A model generated the notes under the pieces. It was given only the letters and a program-made list of their open reading frames with translations. It had not been told where the DNA came from and ran no database searches. A program made the translations under genes and the position numbers. 64,000 bases of DNA from Neomoorella sulfitireducens (lineage in GTDB: Bacteria > Bacillota > DSM-521 > Neomoorellales > Neomoorellaceae): the NCBI RefSeq assembly GCF_024733845.1, contig NZ_JANRHG010000004.1, positions 1 to 64,000 of the forward strand, written 5' to 3'. Position 1 is the stretch's first letter. The number at the start of each line of letters is the position of its first letter. Positions 51,726 to 60,251 of the stretch are shown here, piece by piece.

Positions 51726-52109
51726 GTGATTTGTATAAAACGCAAGATTGTCCGGATAGACGAAGAAAAATGCACCGGCTGCGGTCTGTGCGTATCGCCC
51801 TGCGTCGAGGGGGCCATTGAGATTGTTAACGGTAAGGCCAAAGTCCTGCGGGAAGAGCTGTGCGACGGCGCCGGGGTCTGCCTGAACGTGTGTCCCACCG
51901 GGGCCTTGACCATCGAAGAGCGGGAGGCGCCGGCCTTTGACCCCATTGCCGCCGAAGAAAATCTGGCCGCCAAAAGGGCGGAAGGCACGGCGCCCCGCTG
52001 CCTACGCTGCGGTGCCGACGAAACCCGGGCCGTCCTTCTCTTTGCCCGCTACCACGGTGAGAGCACCTGGGTCTGTACCCGCTGCCTGCCGGTATTGATC
52101 CACGGATAA
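51726..52109 (+). CDS. Ferredoxin-like 4Fe-4S protein with a C-terminal zinc-ribbon-like end
   Basis: A 127-residue protein. The first cluster motif is complete (CTGCGLCVSPC). The second reads CDGAGVCLNVCP, in which the usual second Cys is Ala, as in several related ferredoxins. A C-terminal pair, CLRCGAD and CTRC, about 25 residues apart, could bind zinc. The start is uncertain: GTG at 51726 overlaps the AGAAGG ribosome site. It probably carries electrons in the cytoplasm. Confidence 0.85.
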   Translation: MICIKRKIVRIDEEKCTGCGLCVSPCVEGAIEIVNGKAKVLREELCDGAGVCLNVCPTGALTIEEREAPAFDPIAAEENLAAKRAEGTAPRCLRCGADETRAVLLFARYHGESTWVCTRCLPVLIHG

Positions 52110-52185
52110 AGATTTTGTGGGGTAAATTTTCCGCCCTCGTTTTTTAGGGGATGGGCTAGGTACTGGAGGTAAGTTTCACTGAAAG

Positions 52186-52232
52186 AAAGGGGCTAGACTG
52201 GTAAAAAACTACCGGGTCTAGCCCTTTTAACC
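52186..52232. terminator. Bidirectional terminator between ferredoxin and aconitase genes
   Basis: GGGCTAGAC...GTCTAGCCC with an inner GGTA/TACC pair, flanked by AAAG on the left and CTTTT on the right, so it can stop both convergent transcripts. Confidence 0.9.
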
Positions 52233-52252
52233 TTTTAATAGTACGGGGTGTT

Positions 52253-54178
52253 TTACTTCACTGCCTGCTGCCTGGTGTAATTCAACAAGCCTCCGGCCAG
52301 GATGATAGCCCGCTGGCGGGGAGAAAGGCCGTGGCGGACTTTAAAGGTAAAGCCCCTGGTGACGTTGGTCACGGTGATTTCATCCTGCTCCAGGCCGTTT
52401 GTCAGATCAATGGCCAGCTTGTCGCCATCTGCATTGCGGTCGTAATCGGCCGGGTCGGCAAAGGTCAGGGGCAGGATGCCGAAGTTCACCAGGTTGCTGC
52501 GGTGGATGCGGGCGAAGGATTTGGCGATGACGGCCTTGATGCCCAGGTACATGGGGCAGAGGGCGGCGTGCTCGCGGCTGGAACCCTGGCCGTAGTTTTC
52601 CCCGCCGATGATAATTCCCTTCCCCGCATCTTTAGCCCGCCGGGCAAAGCCCGGATCTACACCCTCAAAGGCATGCTCGGCCAGGGCGGGAATATTGGAA
52701 CGCAGGGGTAGGTATTTGGCCCCTGCCGGTGAAATATGGTCGGTGGTAATATTATCGCCTGTTTTCAAGATCACCGGCGCTTCAATCACCGGGTCCGGTG
52801 GCTGGGGAAGCGGCAGGGGCTTGATGTTGGGCCCGCGCCGGATTTCCACCTGGGAGCCATCCTCCGGGGGAAAGATAAACATGCCGTCGTCTACGGGAAA
52901 GCTTGCCGGCAGAGTTATATTGATGGGAGCACCCAGTTCCCGGGGATCGCTTAAATAGCCGTTGATTGCCGTGACGGCGGCAACTTCCGGGCTGACCAGG
53001 TAAACTGAAGCGTCGGCAGTGCCACTGCGGCCCTGGAAGTTGCGGTTGAAGGTACGCACCGAAACTCCGCCCGAAGGCGGGGCCTGTCCCATGCCGATGC
53101 AGGGGCCGCAGGCGCACTCCAGGACCCGGGCGCCCGCTGTGACCAGGTCGGCCAGGGCGCCGTTTTCGGCCAGCATACGCAGGACCTGGCGGGAACCGGG
53201 GGCAATGACCAGGCTGACATCGGGGTGGACGTACTTGCCTTTAAGGATGGCCGCGACGCGCATAAGATCGGTATAAGATGAATTGGTGCAACTGCCGATG
53301 GCCACCTGATTGACCTTAATGGGCCCTACTTCCCGGACGGTAGCCACGTTATCCGGCATATGGGGCCTGGCCACCAGGGGTTCCAGGCTGCCCAGGTCGA
53401 TGTCGATTATCTGCTCGTAAGTAGCATCGGGGTCGGGTTGCAATTCCACCCAGTCCTCAGCCCTTCCCTGGGCGGCCAGGAAGGCCCGGGTAACCTCGTC
53501 GCTGGGGAAGATGGAAGTAGTGGCCCCCAGCTCGGCACCCATATTGGTAATGGTGGCCCGTTCCGGTACGGAAAGGGTGGCCACGCCGTCGCCGCCGTAC
53601 TCGATAATTTTGCCCACCCCGCCTTTGACCGTCAGGCGCCGCAAAATCTCCAGGATAACGTCTTTGGCGCTGACCCAGGGCGCCAGGCGGCCGTGCAAAT
53701 TGACACGGATTACAACCGGCATGTTAAAATAAAAGGGTCCGCCGGCCATAGCCACGGCGACGTCCAGGCCGCCGGCGCCGATAGCCAGGGCTCCTACTCC
53801 ACCGGCAGTGGGAGTGTGGCTGTCGGAGCCCAGGAGGGTTGTCCCCGGCACAGCGAAGCGCTCCAGGTGTACCTGGTGGCAGATGCCGTTCCCGGGGCGG
53901 GAAAAGATGATGCCGTATTTAGCGGCAATGCTTTGCAGGAAAAGATGGTCGTCGGCGTTTTCAAAACCGGTCTGGAGGGTGTTGTGGTCTGCATAGCTGA
54001 GGGAAAGTTTGGTCCGCACCCGGGGGATGCCCATGGCTTCCAGCTGGAGGTAGGCCATGGTGCCGGTGGCGTCCTGGGTCAGGGTCTGGTCGATGCGGAT
54101 GGCCACTTCCTCCCCCGGTACCATCCTCCCGGCCACCAGGTGCCGGCTGATTATTTTCTGGGCAAGATTCTGGCCCAA
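52253..54178 (-). CDS. Aconitate hydratase
   Basis: A 641-residue aconitase of the shorter class. [4Fe-4S] ligands are visible in IGSCTNSSYTDL and CACGPCIGMGQAP. The substrate region GSDSHTPTAGGVGALAIGAG and the swivel-domain motif NYGQGSSREHAA are present. It interconverts citrate and isocitrate for glutamate synthesis. The start is TTG at 54178 with GAGGAGG upstream. Long open frames on the opposite strand here are composition shadows. Confidence 0.94.
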   Translation of the reverse strand: MGQNLAQKIISRHLVAGRMVPGEEVAIRIDQTLTQDATGTMAYLQLEAMGIPRVRTKLSLSYADHNTLQTGFENADDHLFLQSIAAKYGIIFSRPGNGICHQVHLERFAVPGTTLLGSDSHTPTAGGVGALAIGAGGLDVAVAMAGGPFYFNMPVVIRVNLHGRLAPWVSAKDVILEILRRLTVKGGVGKIIEYGGDGVATLSVPERATITNMGAELGATTSIFPSDEVTRAFLAAQGRAEDWVELQPDPDATYEQIIDIDLGSLEPLVARPHMPDNVATVREVGPIKVNQVAIGSCTNSSYTDLMRVAAILKGKYVHPDVSLVIAPGSRQVLRMLAENGALADLVTAGARVLECACGPCIGMGQAPPSGGVSVRTFNRNFQGRSGTADASVYLVSPEVAAVTAINGYLSDPRELGAPINITLPASFPVDDGMFIFPPEDGSQVEIRRGPNIKPLPLPQPPDPVIEAPVILKTGDNITTDHISPAGAKYLPLRSNIPALAEHAFEGVDPGFARRAKDAGKGIIIGGENYGQGSSREHAALCPMYLGIKAVIAKSFARIHRSNLVNFGILPLTFADPADYDRNADGDKLAIDLTNGLEQDEITVTNVTRGFTFKVRHGLSPRQRAIILAGGLLNYTRQQAVK

Positions 54179-54268
54179 ATTAGTTTCCTCCTCTCCAAAA
54201 GGCTGGGATCCATTATAATATAACAGAAGCAGGCCTAAATGTGAACCCGGGAAAGGGGATGCAACCTC

Positions 54269-54550
54269 ATGGTAATTGGGGTCGGCCAGGCCACCCTGCG
54301 CTTCGCCGGAGCCAGGAGTTTAAAGGATAAACGGCGGGTGTTAAAGAGCCTGCTCACGCGTTTGCACAACCGCTTTAACGTTGCCGTTGCCGAAGTAGGG
54401 CACCACGACAGCCACCAGGAGGCCGAAGTGGGCATTGCCTGCGTCAGCACCGCCGGCAGTCATGCCGATCAGGTCCTGGCAGCGATCCTGGTTTTTTTGG
54501 AGGCGCAAGGGGATATTGAAGTGGTGGATTATCATACGGAGTTACTTTGA
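54269..54550 (+). CDS. DUF503 family protein (YlxP-like)
   Basis: A 93-residue protein. VIGVGQATLRFAGARSLKDK and HNRFNVAVAEVGHHDSHQEA match the YlxP/DUF503 family. YlxP genes often lie by translation or ribosome-maturation genes; here trmL follows. The biochemical role is unknown. Confidence 0.9.
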   Translation: MVIGVGQATLRFAGARSLKDKRRVLKSLLTRLHNRFNVAVAEVGHHDSHQEAEVGIACVSTAGSHADQVLAAILVFLEAQGDIEVVDYHTELL

Positions 54551-54629
54551 TGGTGGGCTGGATGTGCCTATGAAGCGTCAGCAATAGCAGGTGTTAAAAT
54601 AAAATTATATTAAAGGAGTTCGGGTTACC

Positions 54630-55094
54630 TTGCCGCTGCACGTAGTTCTCTATCAACCGGAGATCCCCCAGAATACCGGCAATATAGCCCGTACCTGCGC
54701 GGCTACGGGAGCAATCTTGCATTTAATCCATCCCCTGGGTTTCCGCCTGGACGAGAAGCACCTGAAACGCGCCGGCCTGGACTACTGGCAGGAGGTAACC
54801 ATCCATGAACATAAGAGCTGGCAGGCTTTTCAGGAAACCTACCCCCGGGCTGTCTGTTATTATCTTTCGACTAAGGGACAGCGTTTTTATACCGGGGTCA
54901 ATTATCAACCGGGGGATTTTCTCGTCTTTGGTCCTGAAACCCGGGGGCTACCGGCTTCCATCCTGGAGGCGGCAGGGGACAGGGTATTGCGTGTACCCAT
55001 GCGCCCGGGGCTCCGTTCCCTCAATCTAGCTAATACAGTCGCCCTGGTCCTCTATGAAGCTTTACGCCAGATTTCTTTCCCCGGGCTGGTATAA
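54630..55094 (+). CDS. trmL: tRNA (cytidine/uridine-34-2'-O)-methyltransferase TrmL
   Basis: A 154-residue SPOUT enzyme. It has HVVLYQPEIPQNTGNIARTC at the start, FGPETRGLPASIL in the knot, and RVPMRPGLRSLNLANTVALV, the SAM-binding knot end. It 2'-O-methylates the wobble base of certain leucine tRNAs. The start is TTG behind AAGGAG. Confidence 0.94.
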   Translation: MPLHVVLYQPEIPQNTGNIARTCAATGAILHLIHPLGFRLDEKHLKRAGLDYWQEVTIHEHKSWQAFQETYPRAVCYYLSTKGQRFYTGVNYQPGDFLVFGPETRGLPASILEAAGDRVLRVPMRPGLRSLNLANTVALVLYEALRQISFPGLV

Positions 55095-55117
55095 AAATAG
55101 AGCCAGGTTAGCCTGGC
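55092..55117 (-). terminator. Terminator after the YjcZ-like small gene
   Basis: Six-pair stem GCCAGG-CTAA-CCTGGC on the minus strand, followed by TCTATTTTTATA. It lies just past the small gene at 55141-55221 and just past trmL on the other strand. Confidence 0.6.
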
Positions 55118-55140
55118 CCCGGATAAATCCCGTTATTTTC

Positions 55141-55221
55141 TTATTTGTCGCCGAAGAACAGCAAGATGAGGATCAGGAAAAGGATAAAAGCAAAGCGGTT
55201 GTCTAATTTTAGGCTATCCAT
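55141..55221 (-). CDS. Small YjcZ-like sporulation membrane peptide
   Basis: A 26-residue gene. It reads MDSLKLDNRFAFILFLILIL, then LFFGDK. One hydrophobic helix follows a short polar head with the FAxILFLILILL style of YjcZ-type spore peptides. ATG has GGAGGG seven bases upstream, and a terminator follows the stop, which supports real expression. The family link rests on pattern only. Confidence 0.65.
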   Translation of the reverse strand: MDSLKLDNRFAFILFLILILLFFGDK

Positions 55222-55290
55222 GTAGCTTCCCTCCATGATTGGTTTTTAATATATCCTATGTTTGCTACCTTAAAGTGTGATGCCGCTAAA

Positions 55291-55331
55291 TAAAAATGGC
55301 CCATCTCAGGGTTTGAGATAGGCCTTTTATT
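55291..55331. terminator. Terminator following tRNA-Pro
   Basis: GGCCCATCTCA pairs with TGAGATAGGCC (one mismatch) around a GGGTT loop (55298-55324), with A/T runs on both sides. It stops the minus-strand tRNA transcript. Confidence 0.8.
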
Positions 55332-55342
55332 TTTGAAAGTCA

Positions 55343-55421
55343 TGGTCGGGATGACTGGATTCGAACCAGCGACCTCACGGTCCCGAACCGTGCGCTCTAA
55401 GCCAAGCTGAGCTACATCCCG
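55343..55421 (-). tRNA. tRNA-Pro (anticodon CGG)
   Basis: On the minus strand the acceptor arms CGGGATG and CATCCCG pair fully, followed by A and an encoded CCA. The D-arm begins TAGCTCAG, the anticodon loop TTCGGGA sits on a CACGG/CCGTG stem and gives CGG at positions 34-36, and the T-arm reads GCTGGTTCGAATCCAGT. It decodes proline CCG. Confidence 0.95.
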
Positions 55422-55625
55422 GCAGCAAAACTTATTATAATCCAAAAACCGGGTGAAGTCAATGTAGCTTTTTTCCTTTGCTCTGGAAAATATCCTTATG
55501 ACTTCTCTGTAGTTTGCTATAACTTTTCTTTAACTTTCTAAACCAGGTATCGCTGGCTTTCCAGGTTATATTTTACTATTTTTCCAGGCAAGATAAAGAT
55601 AGCATTTAAAGGAGAAGAAATCCTG

Positions 55626-57224
55626 GTGACTAATAAATCCTGGCGTTACCTGGGACATAGGAATAAGGCCTCAAAAACAAGAGAAAAAATAGCCCTTCCC
55701 CTGGTCGATGAAGGGCAAGCGGCAGCACTGCCGTTGCAATATAGTTTGGCGGTTAATCTAGAAACTTTACAAGCCATTTTTGCCGACTGCCAGGATGTTG
55801 TCTACAGGCAGATGCGAATTGGCGGGGTTATGGGGCATCAGGCGGCTCTTGTTTATGTCGACGGGCTGGTAAACAATGATATTGTTAATGATCAGATTAT
55901 GAAATCAATCCTCCTGGAAGCGCCCCAGGCGATGCCGGTATTGACGGGGGCACCTTATGAACTCTACCGCCAGGTCAGGGACTCCCTTTTAACTGTAGCC
56001 AATGTCCGGGAAATAATTGATTTTCGGGAAGCGGCCCGCTGTATCCTGAGCGGCTTTGCCTTATTTTTACTTGATGGTGTCAACCGGGCTCTGGCCATTG
56101 AGGTTTATGGCTGGGAACACCGGGGGGTGGAAGAGCCCCAGGCGGAAGCGCTAATACGGGGTTCCCGGGAGGGTTTTTCTGACTGCTTGCGGACCAATAC
56201 GGCCCTCTTGCGGCGCCGCCTGCGGGACCCTCAGCTTAAATTAAAGACTTATTTTTTAGGCCGGCGCAGCCAGACGACAGTTGGCTTAATGTACATTGAT
56301 GGCGTAGCTAACCCTGGGTTGATCACTGAAGTGGAGCAACGCCTCAACAAAATCGATATCGACGGTATCCTGGAAAGCGGCTATATCGAGCAGTTTATCG
56401 AGGATAAATGGTATTCGCCCTTTGCCCAGATCCAAAATACCGAAAGGCCCGATGAAGCTGCCGCCGCCCTCCTGGAAGGGCGGGTAGTTATTCTAACCGA
56501 TAATACACCTTTTGCCTTAATTGTACCTGCTACTTTCAATTCCTTAATGCATAATCCGGAAGATCACTACCACCGTTGGTTTATTGCCGTCCTGATTCGC
56601 ATCTTGCGTTTTGCCGGCTCTTTCCTGGCCCTGCTGCTACCATCCTTCTACATTGCCATGGTTTCCTTTACACCGGAAATGATCCCTACCTCCCTGGCCA
56701 TATCCATCGGCGCCGGGCGCGAAGGCCTCCCTTTTCCAACTATTATCGAAGCCTTTATCATGGAAAGTGTCCTGGAGCTGTTGCGGGAAGCTGGTATACG
56801 CCTGCCAGGCCCTCTAGGGGAAACCCTGGGGGTGGTGGGGGCGCTTATTTTGGGCCAGGCGGCTGTCCAGGCAGGTATTGTTAGCTCGGCCATGGTAATT
56901 GTTGTGGCTCTGACAGCTATAGCCGGGTTTGTTCTTCCCAGTTATGATGCCGCCATCTCCTTACGGATCTTGCGTTTCTTTTTAATGATCATGGCGGCTG
57001 TTTTTGGCCTCTATGGCGTTATTTTAGGGTTAATGTTAATCCTTACCCACATGGTTTCTTTAAAAAGCTTCGGTGTACCTTATCTTAAGCCCTGGGCACC
57101 CTGGACAGCCGCGGATCTTAAAGATAGTATTTACCGGACCGCCCTTTTCAGGGAGCGCTTGCGCCCCGCTTATCTCAGACCCCTAGAAGCCAGGCGCATT
57201 GGTAGGGGGAAGAAAAAGCAATGA
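55626..57224 (+). CDS. Spore germination receptor subunit A (GerA/GerKA family)
   Basis: A 532-residue protein. A soluble N-terminal region of about 300 residues includes VYVDGLVNNDIVNDQIMK and TTVGLMYIDGVANPGLITEV, the two GerA-type repeats. About five membrane segments follow in the C-terminal half. ATSFxPEMIP-like SFTPEMIPTSLAISIGAGRE marks the family. GTG has AAAGGAG upstream at a long 11-base gap. It is the first gene of the gerA-gerC-gerB operon in the inner spore membrane, which senses germinants. Confidence 0.93.
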   Translation: MTNKSWRYLGHRNKASKTREKIALPLVDEGQAAALPLQYSLAVNLETLQAIFADCQDVVYRQMRIGGVMGHQAALVYVDGLVNNDIVNDQIMKSILLEAPQAMPVLTGAPYELYRQVRDSLLTVANVREIIDFREAARCILSGFALFLLDGVNRALAIEVYGWEHRGVEEPQAEALIRGSREGFSDCLRTNTALLRRRLRDPQLKLKTYFLGRRSQTTVGLMYIDGVANPGLITEVEQRLNKIDIDGILESGYIEQFIEDKWYSPFAQIQNTERPDEAAAALLEGRVVILTDNTPFALIVPATFNSLMHNPEDHYHRWFIAVLIRILRFAGSFLALLLPSFYIAMVSFTPEMIPTSLAISIGAGREGLPFPTIIEAFIMESVLELLREAGIRLPGPLGETLGVVGALILGQAAVQAGIVSSAMVIVVALTAIAGFVLPSYDAAISLRILRFFLMIMAAVFGLYGVILGLMLILTHMVSLKSFGVPYLKPWAPWTAADLKDSIYRTALFRERLRPAYLRPLEARRIGRGKKKQ

Positions 57225-58402
57225 ACCGGAGGAGCCTGTACCGGGCCGGCCTACTCCTATTATTGTTAACAATAATTACAGCTGGTTGCTGGGATAATAA
57301 AGACCTGGAACGCCGGGCCCTGGTGCTGGGGGCAGCAGTTGACCTGACTGCTGCCGGTGGTAGTTTGGTGGTGACAGAACCATGGAAAATTACCCTGGAA
57401 ATGCCGGTCCTGCGCCGCATGGTTACCAGGGGTGGGGGCGGTGGTGGCGGTGGCGAAGGGCAAGACGAGAATACCATGCCAACCTGGCGTCTAACTTTAA
57501 CGGGGATTACCTTTGCCGAGGCCATACGTAAGGCAGCTACCCGTTCGGAACGGACCCTTTTTTTTGGCCACCAAAAAATACTTCTCATGGGCGAAGAACT
57601 GGCCCGCCGGGGTGATTTAAGGTCGGTATTAGATTTTTGGGCCCGCAACCGGGAAAGCTATCTGGCTATTGATGTCCTGCTGGCCGAGGGGCCTGCCGGG
57701 GATATTATGGAAGCCCGGCCCAAATTTGCCCGGAGTGTCAGCATGTTTTTACATGAGCAGATGCAGCAAGCCATTAAGACTTCCCGTTTTGTTAAGCATT
57801 CTTTAGCTGAAGTGCTGGCCGCCCTGGACACCGGCCAGGATATTTTACTGGCAAGGGTTAAGATGGTACCCCGGCAAGAATTAGAAGTTAGCGGTGCGGG
57901 TGTAATTCGAGAAGGACGGCTGGCGGGGTGGCTCACTCCCGAAGAAACCCAGGCCGCCCTCTGGATCACCGGGGAAACTAAAGGTTGCGACATCCTGGTA
58001 GTACCGGTACCAGAGTTACAGCAAACTTTAAGTGTAGAATTTGGTAAGCTCCAGGCGGAAGTAAAGCCTCTAATGGAAGAAGATAAATTAAGTTTTACTA
58101 TAAAAATAAAGGTTGAAGGTAAAATAGCTGAAAAAATGGGTAATCCCAAGTTGTTTGCGGCTGCCGACCTGCATCAAGTGGAAAACAGGGCGGCTAGATT
58201 AATGGAGGAGCGTATCAGGCAGGTACTGGGCAAGTTACAGCAACAGTACCAGGCTGATGTACTGGGCTTTGGTCGCAAGGTGGAAAAAGTTAGGCCGCGC
58301 CAGTGGGAAGCAATGAAAGGGCAGTGGCGGCAAATATACTCCAGCCTGCCAGTTACAGTACAAGTAAAGGTAAGCATCAGGCGTACAGGTATGGTGAGCT
58401 AA
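57221..58402 (+). CDS. Spore germination lipoprotein (GerC family)
   Basis: A 393-residue lipoprotein: hydrophobic signal LYRAGLLLLLLTIITAGC with lipobox TAGC, then WDNKDLERRALVLGAAVD, the GerC opening. It overlaps gerA by four bases. A run of eight glycines near residues 71-78, followed by EGQDEN, is an unusual insertion in the N-terminal domain. The C-terminal domain has the FGRKVEKVRPRQWEAMKGQW motif. Confidence 0.92.
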   Translation: MNRRSLYRAGLLLLLLTIITAGCWDNKDLERRALVLGAAVDLTAAGGSLVVTEPWKITLEMPVLRRMVTRGGGGGGGGEGQDENTMPTWRLTLTGITFAEAIRKAATRSERTLFFGHQKILLMGEELARRGDLRSVLDFWARNRESYLAIDVLLAEGPAGDIMEARPKFARSVSMFLHEQMQQAIKTSRFVKHSLAEVLAALDTGQDILLARVKMVPRQELEVSGAGVIREGRLAGWLTPEETQAALWITGETKGCDILVVPVPELQQTLSVEFGKLQAEVKPLMEEDKLSFTIKIKVEGKIAEKMGNPKLFAAADLHQVENRAARLMEERIRQVLGKLQQQYQADVLGFGRKVEKVRPRQWEAMKGQWRQIYSSLPVTVQVKVSIRRTGMVS

Positions 58403-59497
58403 ATGTTATCGCAAGAAAGAATTGGTACCAGTGAAGCCTTCTTTTTAACTGTAGCCGCAATGATCGAAGTTGGGACCTTAATCGGCGCCAGGGATATAGC
58501 CGATCAGGTGGGGGTGGACATGTGGCTGGTTTCACCCCTGGAGACTTTTTTCAGCCTGGGAGCAATATACATTCTTACCCGCCTGGCCATGAAGTTTCCC
58601 CAGCAGGATTTTTTCGGCTTCAGCCGGCAAATTGCCGGCCGCTGGGTGGCCTGGCCCCTGAGTTTAGGTTTACTTTTTTACTGGCTTGCTTTGACGGCCC
58701 ACGTTACGCGGGTTACTACTGATGTAATCAAAAATTCCCTGCTGGCGCGCACGCCGGCCGAAGCAATCCTTTTATCTTTACTTATTGTGGCGGCCTATCT
58801 GGCCAGCCGGGGGCTGGAACCCCTGGCCCGGGCCTCTATCATTATCTGCATAGTTACTTTACCCCTGATTATGATGCTTTTTTTACTGGTCCTGCCCCAT
58901 TTTCGCTCTGATAATTTCTTACCAGTCTTACCCAGGGGGCCCTGGCCGGTCCTGCGCCTGGCCTTTTGGCGCATTAGTAATGCCGAAGAAATGAGCCTGT
59001 TTCTAATCCTGGTTCCATTCTTACAGCAACCGCGGGAAGCCTGGCAGGCTGCCAGCCGGGGTTACCTGGTGGTAATGGTCATCGTAATCACTGTCCTGAC
59101 CACCTGCCAGGGAGTTTTAGGAATTGGGCTCCTTAAGCATTCTTTAATTCCAGGGTTAAGTGTTACCCAGCTGGCCGAGTTTGCCGGTACCTTTATTGAA
59201 CGCATCAGCCTGGTTTTTATCTCCCTGTGGATTATTCTGGTGTTTCCTACGGTCGCGGCTCTCCTCTGGGCCAGCGCTTACCTGGCCGGGCGCCTGTTAC
59301 AATTAAAAGACTATCGCCAGCTGGTTTTTTACCTGTTGCCTCTGGTCTATTTCCTGGCCCGGCATCCAGGGAGTAACCTTGAAGTGAAAAGCTTTTTTTT
59401 CTTTCTTCAACCCCTGGGCTTTGCTTTCTTACTAATCATACCTGCTATCCTCTATCTTATTGCCATCATACGTTTTCCTCCCGCCGGGTCTTCCTGA
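58403..59497 (+). CDS. Spore germination permease subunit (GerB family)
   Basis: A 364-residue membrane protein of the amino acid-polyamine-organocation type with about ten segments. LSQERIGTSEAFFLTVAAMI and IGARDIADQVGVDMWLVSPL are typical GerB starts. It begins the base after the gerC stop. GerB subunits bind the germinant. A terminator for the other strand lies just after it. Confidence 0.92.
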   Translation: MLSQERIGTSEAFFLTVAAMIEVGTLIGARDIADQVGVDMWLVSPLETFFSLGAIYILTRLAMKFPQQDFFGFSRQIAGRWVAWPLSLGLLFYWLALTAHVTRVTTDVIKNSLLARTPAEAILLSLLIVAAYLASRGLEPLARASIIICIVTLPLIMMLFLLVLPHFRSDNFLPVLPRGPWPVLRLAFWRISNAEEMSLFLILVPFLQQPREAWQAASRGYLVVMVIVITVLTTCQGVLGIGLLKHSLIPGLSVTQLAEFAGTFIERISLVFISLWIILVFPTVAALLWASAYLAGRLLQLKDYRQLVFYLLPLVYFLARHPGSNLEVKSFFFFLQPLGFAFLLIIPAILYLIAIIRFPPAGSS

Positions 59498-59521
59498 AAG
59501 CACCGGATTGCAAATCCAAGC

Positions 59522-59548
59522 AAAAAAGCCGGGGTAGCATTCCCCGGC
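59522..59548 (-). terminator. Terminator after the rubrerythrin-like gene
   Basis: On the minus strand GCCGGGG-AATGCTA-CCCCGGC is followed by TTTTTT. It lies about 60 bases past the rubrerythrin-like stop; on the plus strand the same stem follows gerB. Confidence 0.85.
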
Positions 59549-59609
59549 TGCAAGTGATGGACGCCGCTTACAGTGATGCAGGCCTGCTGGCATGATAGTT
59601 AAGGGGATT

Positions 59610-60032
59610 TTACTTGAAGTAGCGGTTAAGCAGGCCTTCCAGGGCCAGGGCATGGCGGCCTTCGTCCCGGGAGGACTCGTCAAAGAAGTCGTGGGCGTGG
59701 TCGATGTTGTTTTCCTTGGCCTTGATAGCAGCCTCACGCTTGCCCTTGTTGGCCCCCAGCTCGCCGGCCAGCATCTTTTCCAGGTTTTCCTTGGTGCTGG
59801 CGCTGATCTTGCCGTTCAGCTCGGCAAAGTGGGCGGCGTGCTCGGCTTCTTCCCAGGCGATTTTCTCCAGGGCCAGGGCCACCTCGGGGTAGCCTTCCCG
59901 CAGGGCCTGGCGGGCCATGGCGAGATACAGGCCAACCTCCATGGTTTCACCTTTGAAATTGGCCTCGACGGCATCCTCGACTACCGTGCCCTTGGTTATA
60001 CCCAGTTTGACGTCATTAACCAGTTCTGCCAT
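59610..60032 (-). CDS. Rubrerythrin-like ferritin-fold protein without rubredoxin domain
   Basis: A 140-residue di-iron protein. Helix motifs: [30 protein letters not shown] and [15 protein letters not shown], holding the Glu and His ligands of the rubrerythrin di-iron site. The usual C-terminal rubredoxin is absent, so another protein must supply electrons. It likely reduces peroxide. ATG at 60032 has GGAGG nine bases upstream; TTG at 60038 is too close. It has a consensus promoter and an operator-like palindrome. Confidence 0.88.
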   Translation of the reverse strand: MAELVNDVKLGITKGTVVEDAVEANFKGETMEVGLYLAMARQALREGYPEVALALEKIAWEEAEHAAHFAELNGKISASTKENLEKMLAGELGANKGKREAAIKAKENNIDHAHDFFDESSRDEGRHALALEGLLNRYFK

Positions 60033-60051
60033 TGCCAACTTCCTCCTTCAA

Positions 60052-60115
60052 TAATAGTAATGGTTACTATTAATGATTACGATTTCATTATATATATTGT
60101 ACCCATTCCTGTCAA
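60052..60115 (-). promoter_or_regulatory. Consensus promoter and operator palindrome of the rubrerythrin-like gene
   Basis: On the minus strand TTGACA (60115-60110), exactly 17 bases, TATAAT (60092-60087). Transcription should begin near 60080. A perfect palindrome, TAATAGTAA-TGG-TTACTATTA (60052-60072), sits at about +8 to +28, between start and ribosome site. It resembles AT-rich Fur/PerR-type operators in style but not exactly in sequence. Confidence 0.75.
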
Positions 60116-60251
60116 CCTTTTCATCAAAAAATACCAGGGTAAAAGTTAATATTAAAGCTGGCTAATGACCGTGATAAGTTTTATATATTTTACACCATAC
60201 CCTCCCCCATGTTATCCTGGATTTAAAATTGACCAGAAGGGGAGGAAGAGC

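Noticed and set aside
53360-54223. Long plus-strand open frame (287 codons) opposite aconitase
   Set aside because: It is antisense to a clear aconitase, lacks a ribosome site and has a biased shadow composition. The same holds for other long antisense frames, such as those opposite pckA, typA and the aldolase.
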